18,036 nt of DNA from Thoreauomyces humboldtii. Lineage: Eukaryota; Chytridiomycota; Chytridiomycetes; Spizellomycetales; Powellomycetaceae. The stretch covers positions 1-18,036 of the forward strand of contig JADGJA010000454.1 in assembly GCA_027596035.1 (NCBI GenBank). Direction: 5' to 3'. Below are positions 16,100-18,036 of this stretch, piece after piece. Position numbers and translations under genes: made by a program. Below the pieces are notes generated by a model, which worked only from the letters and a program-made list of their open reading frames with translations, had not been told where the DNA came from and ran no database searches. How positions within the stretch are numbered: the first letter of the stretch is position 1; every line of letters begins with the position of its first letter.

Positions 16100-17810
16100 T
16101 CACTCCTCCTTCTCCAATCCTGGGGCTAGCGCCCCTCCCGTGACGAAGCCTATGTGATCATCTTTGCCGACCTCCTCCCTTCCTAGCGTCCACAAAAGAT
16201 CGATGTGATCCTTGATGGCTTCCCAGAAGGTCGCCTTGACCACGTAAACGACTCCAAACTCCTTGCACGTATCTCTCACGACAGGACCCAGCTCCATGTA
16301 CCACCACTGACACACGTTCGGGAACGCATGGTGCACGACCTGATAGTTGAGTCCTCCCGTGAACTTTGTCCATCCGACAGAGTCATGGGCGTAGTCCTGG
16401 GCCGTCTCGATCTGCATTTGCATCCAGTCCGTGTCGACCTTGTTGGTGGTCTTGTCCGCCGCGGGCCAGGACACGTGCTCCACGACGTGGTTGGCTTGAA
16501 AGACGAGGGCGAGGGTCATGCTGGTCGCGACGTCAGCGAGGAGAAAGAGCGCCACAGCCCTTCCGACGGGGATGAAGAAGCATGGCAGGATCAGGCGGTG
16601 CGCAAAGAAAAATAGTTTTCCGACCCAGAAGATGGCGTGCTGATGCGGCTGCAGCGGGTTGATCTTGATGGCACCACGAGAGCGGGTGATATAAATGTTG
16701 CTCACATCGTCCCAACGAGACTTGAGACCGTACAGCCCGTACATAAGTGGCGCGTAGATATGCTGCGAGAGATAGAACGAATACCACTTCTGATGCGGAC
16801 GGATACGGCGGAAGTGCTTGTGCGAGGTTCCAACGTCAGGGTCCGCGTCCGGAAGATTCGTATATGGGCTGCAATTATGATTGTGAGATTGAGATAGAAA
16901 AAAGAAGCATACTACAAGAAAACTTACTGGTGACCCAAGACGTGCTGATAAAACCATGCAACGTGACTCGCCCCGTTCATGAAATCATGCCAAGCGCCAA
17001 ACACTGTCCAAACCCACGGCTTGTGCGAGAAGCTCGCATGGCTGGCATCGTGAACGATTGTGAAACAGCTCTGCGCACAGAATACACCCAGTACGAGCGC
17101 CGCTATGGTCGAATAGAGGAGACTATCGCGTACAGTGGGAACCCACAGCTGCGCTGCATACGACGCAGCTATCGTTGCGCCCACAAAGGCATAATGTACA
17201 AGGTGAAGTGGGTGGAACTTCTGATCCTTTCCGCTCTTTCTGAAATGATCGGAAACACGGGACCGGAGAGTCGTCTGAAAGGCGGAAGGAGCAGGGAAGG
17301 TGGGAAGAGCTGAGTCGGTAAGATCGCCAACAAGATATTTTCTGAAAATCGAACGGAGCGAGATGAGTAATCTAGACGACCAGCTGTGCGTATCTGCATG
17401 GACGACACAGGAGTCGCCCAATTCCGAGAGCTTCATCGTTGAACTCTCTTCGCAGCCGTTTCCCCGCGCACCGGATAAATAGGTGCCAGGACCGCCGATA
17501 TCACTGCCTTCCAAGAAGACGCACACTGAGCATTCTATCCTTACCTCAAGACATTTTCCGTCCTCGCCATGTCATGATATGTCTCGTAAACCTGAGTGAC
17601 GTCTCTGCCAGCGCTGAGGAGCATGATGTCGCGTCCTCCCGGGTGTCGGTCGACGAAATCGGTCAAGTCGTACAGCTTCCCTCGGATGGCTACCATTGGC
17701 CGGGATGCAAGAGTGTTATGCGTGGCAAGTTCGGCCGAGTTCAGCTTCATCGACTTTAGGGTTGGCGGCGTGGCGCCCGGGGTCGGAGAGGACTGTGTTG
17801 GCGTGTACAT
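16100..17810 (-). CDS. Cytochrome b5-fused front-end fatty acid desaturase, 3 exons
   Basis: Exons on the minus strand are 17810-17545, 17341-16928 and 16868-16100, giving 482 aa; the introns are 203 and 59 nt. An N-terminal cytochrome b5 domain carries the heme-binding HPGG (56-59) and a second ligand in YETYHD (His79). The membrane desaturase domain has three His boxes: HDASH (186-190), HVLGHH (222-227, with the last His rebuilt across intron 2) and QVVHH (403-407). The Gln replacing the first His of box 3 is the signature of front-end desaturases, which insert a double bond between the carboxyl end and an existing one (delta-4, -5, -6 or -8 types), in the ER with b5 as electron donor. Hydrophobic segments lie at about 140-185, 300-350 and 425-440. 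Regiospecificity and substrate (acyl-CoA, phospholipid or sphingoid base) cannot be read off. NYQVVHHAFPN and QANHVVEH suggest the PUFA branch more than delta-8 sphingolipid enzymes. Confidence 0.88.
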
Positions 17811-17869
17811 TGTCGAGGCGCCGGTGCTCCAAACGCGGATGATGGGACGTTGCGCGACGTAAGTTTACG

Positions 17870-17874
17870 ATTGG
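17870..17874 (-). promoter_or_regulatory. Possible CCAAT box upstream of the desaturase
   Basis: ATTGG on the plus strand reads CCAAT on the minus strand, about 60 bases before the desaturase ATG. The CCAAT element is a common fungal HAP-complex site. Only the pentamer is seen, so support is weak. Confidence 0.25.
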
Positions 17875-18036
17875 ACTAAGGTCCTCCCCGTCTTTCGATG
17901 TGCGGATTCCTTATATCCTCCCGAACTTGTTATTTATGCAATGGATACTCCGTGCCAAGGGATTGCGCTTTGAAATGGGTTTTTCGAAGATGGAGACGAA
18001 AGACAAAAAGAGAGAATCGCGCGGGCTCGTGAGATG

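Noticed and set aside
17526..17544. A 19-nt intron (gtaagg to ctcag) that would link the b5 exon to the open frame starting near 17526
   Set aside because: Far too short for spliceosomal removal, and the resulting insert of about 60 residues has no counterpart in the family. The 203-nt intron gives a natural ENVLRKYLVGDL join.
1..18036. tRNA, rRNA, CRISPR arrays, intact transposons, viral genes
   Set aside because: Read for conserved tRNA B-box sequence, regular spaced repeats, terminal repeats and transposase or polymerase motifs; none were found.

Overview
This is a stretch of a filamentous-type fungal nuclear genome, most likely a basidiomycete. The genes carry many short GT-AG introns (mostly 55-107 nt). 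Gene order is dense and mixes strands. Predicted products match fungal families: an Ark1/Prk1-type kinase, a Trf4-type nucleotidyltransferase, a Set3-type PHD-SET protein, an Elongin B-like protein and a cytochrome b5-fused front-end desaturase. I could not narrow the lineage further by reading alone. No tRNA, rRNA, CRISPR array, intact transposon or prokaryotic operon is visible.

Layout from left to right. (1) 117-3212 (+): eight-exon NAK-family (Ark1/Prk1/AAK1-like) kinase with a long disordered polyQ and DPF-bearing tail. (2) 3213-4723: about 1.5 kb without a supportable gene. It holds a broken direct duplication of the kinase gene's 3' end, a short tandem repeat, a palindromic TGACTCA site and a hairpin at the end of the next gene. 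(3) 4724-6016 (-): three-exon nuclear RS/K-rich protein, probably splicing related. (4) 6432-7638 (+): three-exon HMG-box protein with a C-terminal AT-hook, divergent from gene 3. (5) 7977-10044 (+): two-exon Trf4-type non-canonical poly(A) polymerase. (6) 10510-15114 (+): uninterrupted 1534-aa Set3-like PHD-SET protein. (7) 15250-15740 (-): two-exon Elongin B-like small protein. (8) 16100-17810 (-): three-exon cytochrome b5/front-end fatty acid desaturase.

Exon structures were worked out by hand from splice signals, reading phase and family continuity. Every joined model keeps frame from ATG to stop: 868, 377, 340, 663, 1534, 127 and 482 aa. Several products act in the nucleus (HMG box, Trf4-type RNA tailing, Set3-type chromatin reader, RS protein), but I see nothing that makes them a functional cluster, and ordinary linkage is the simplest reading. 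I did not find a convincing undescribed system. The best leads are the duplicated 3' end and gene-free interval at 3.1-4.7 kb, the PUFA-type desaturase in what looks like a dikaryotic fungus, and the degenerate SET core.
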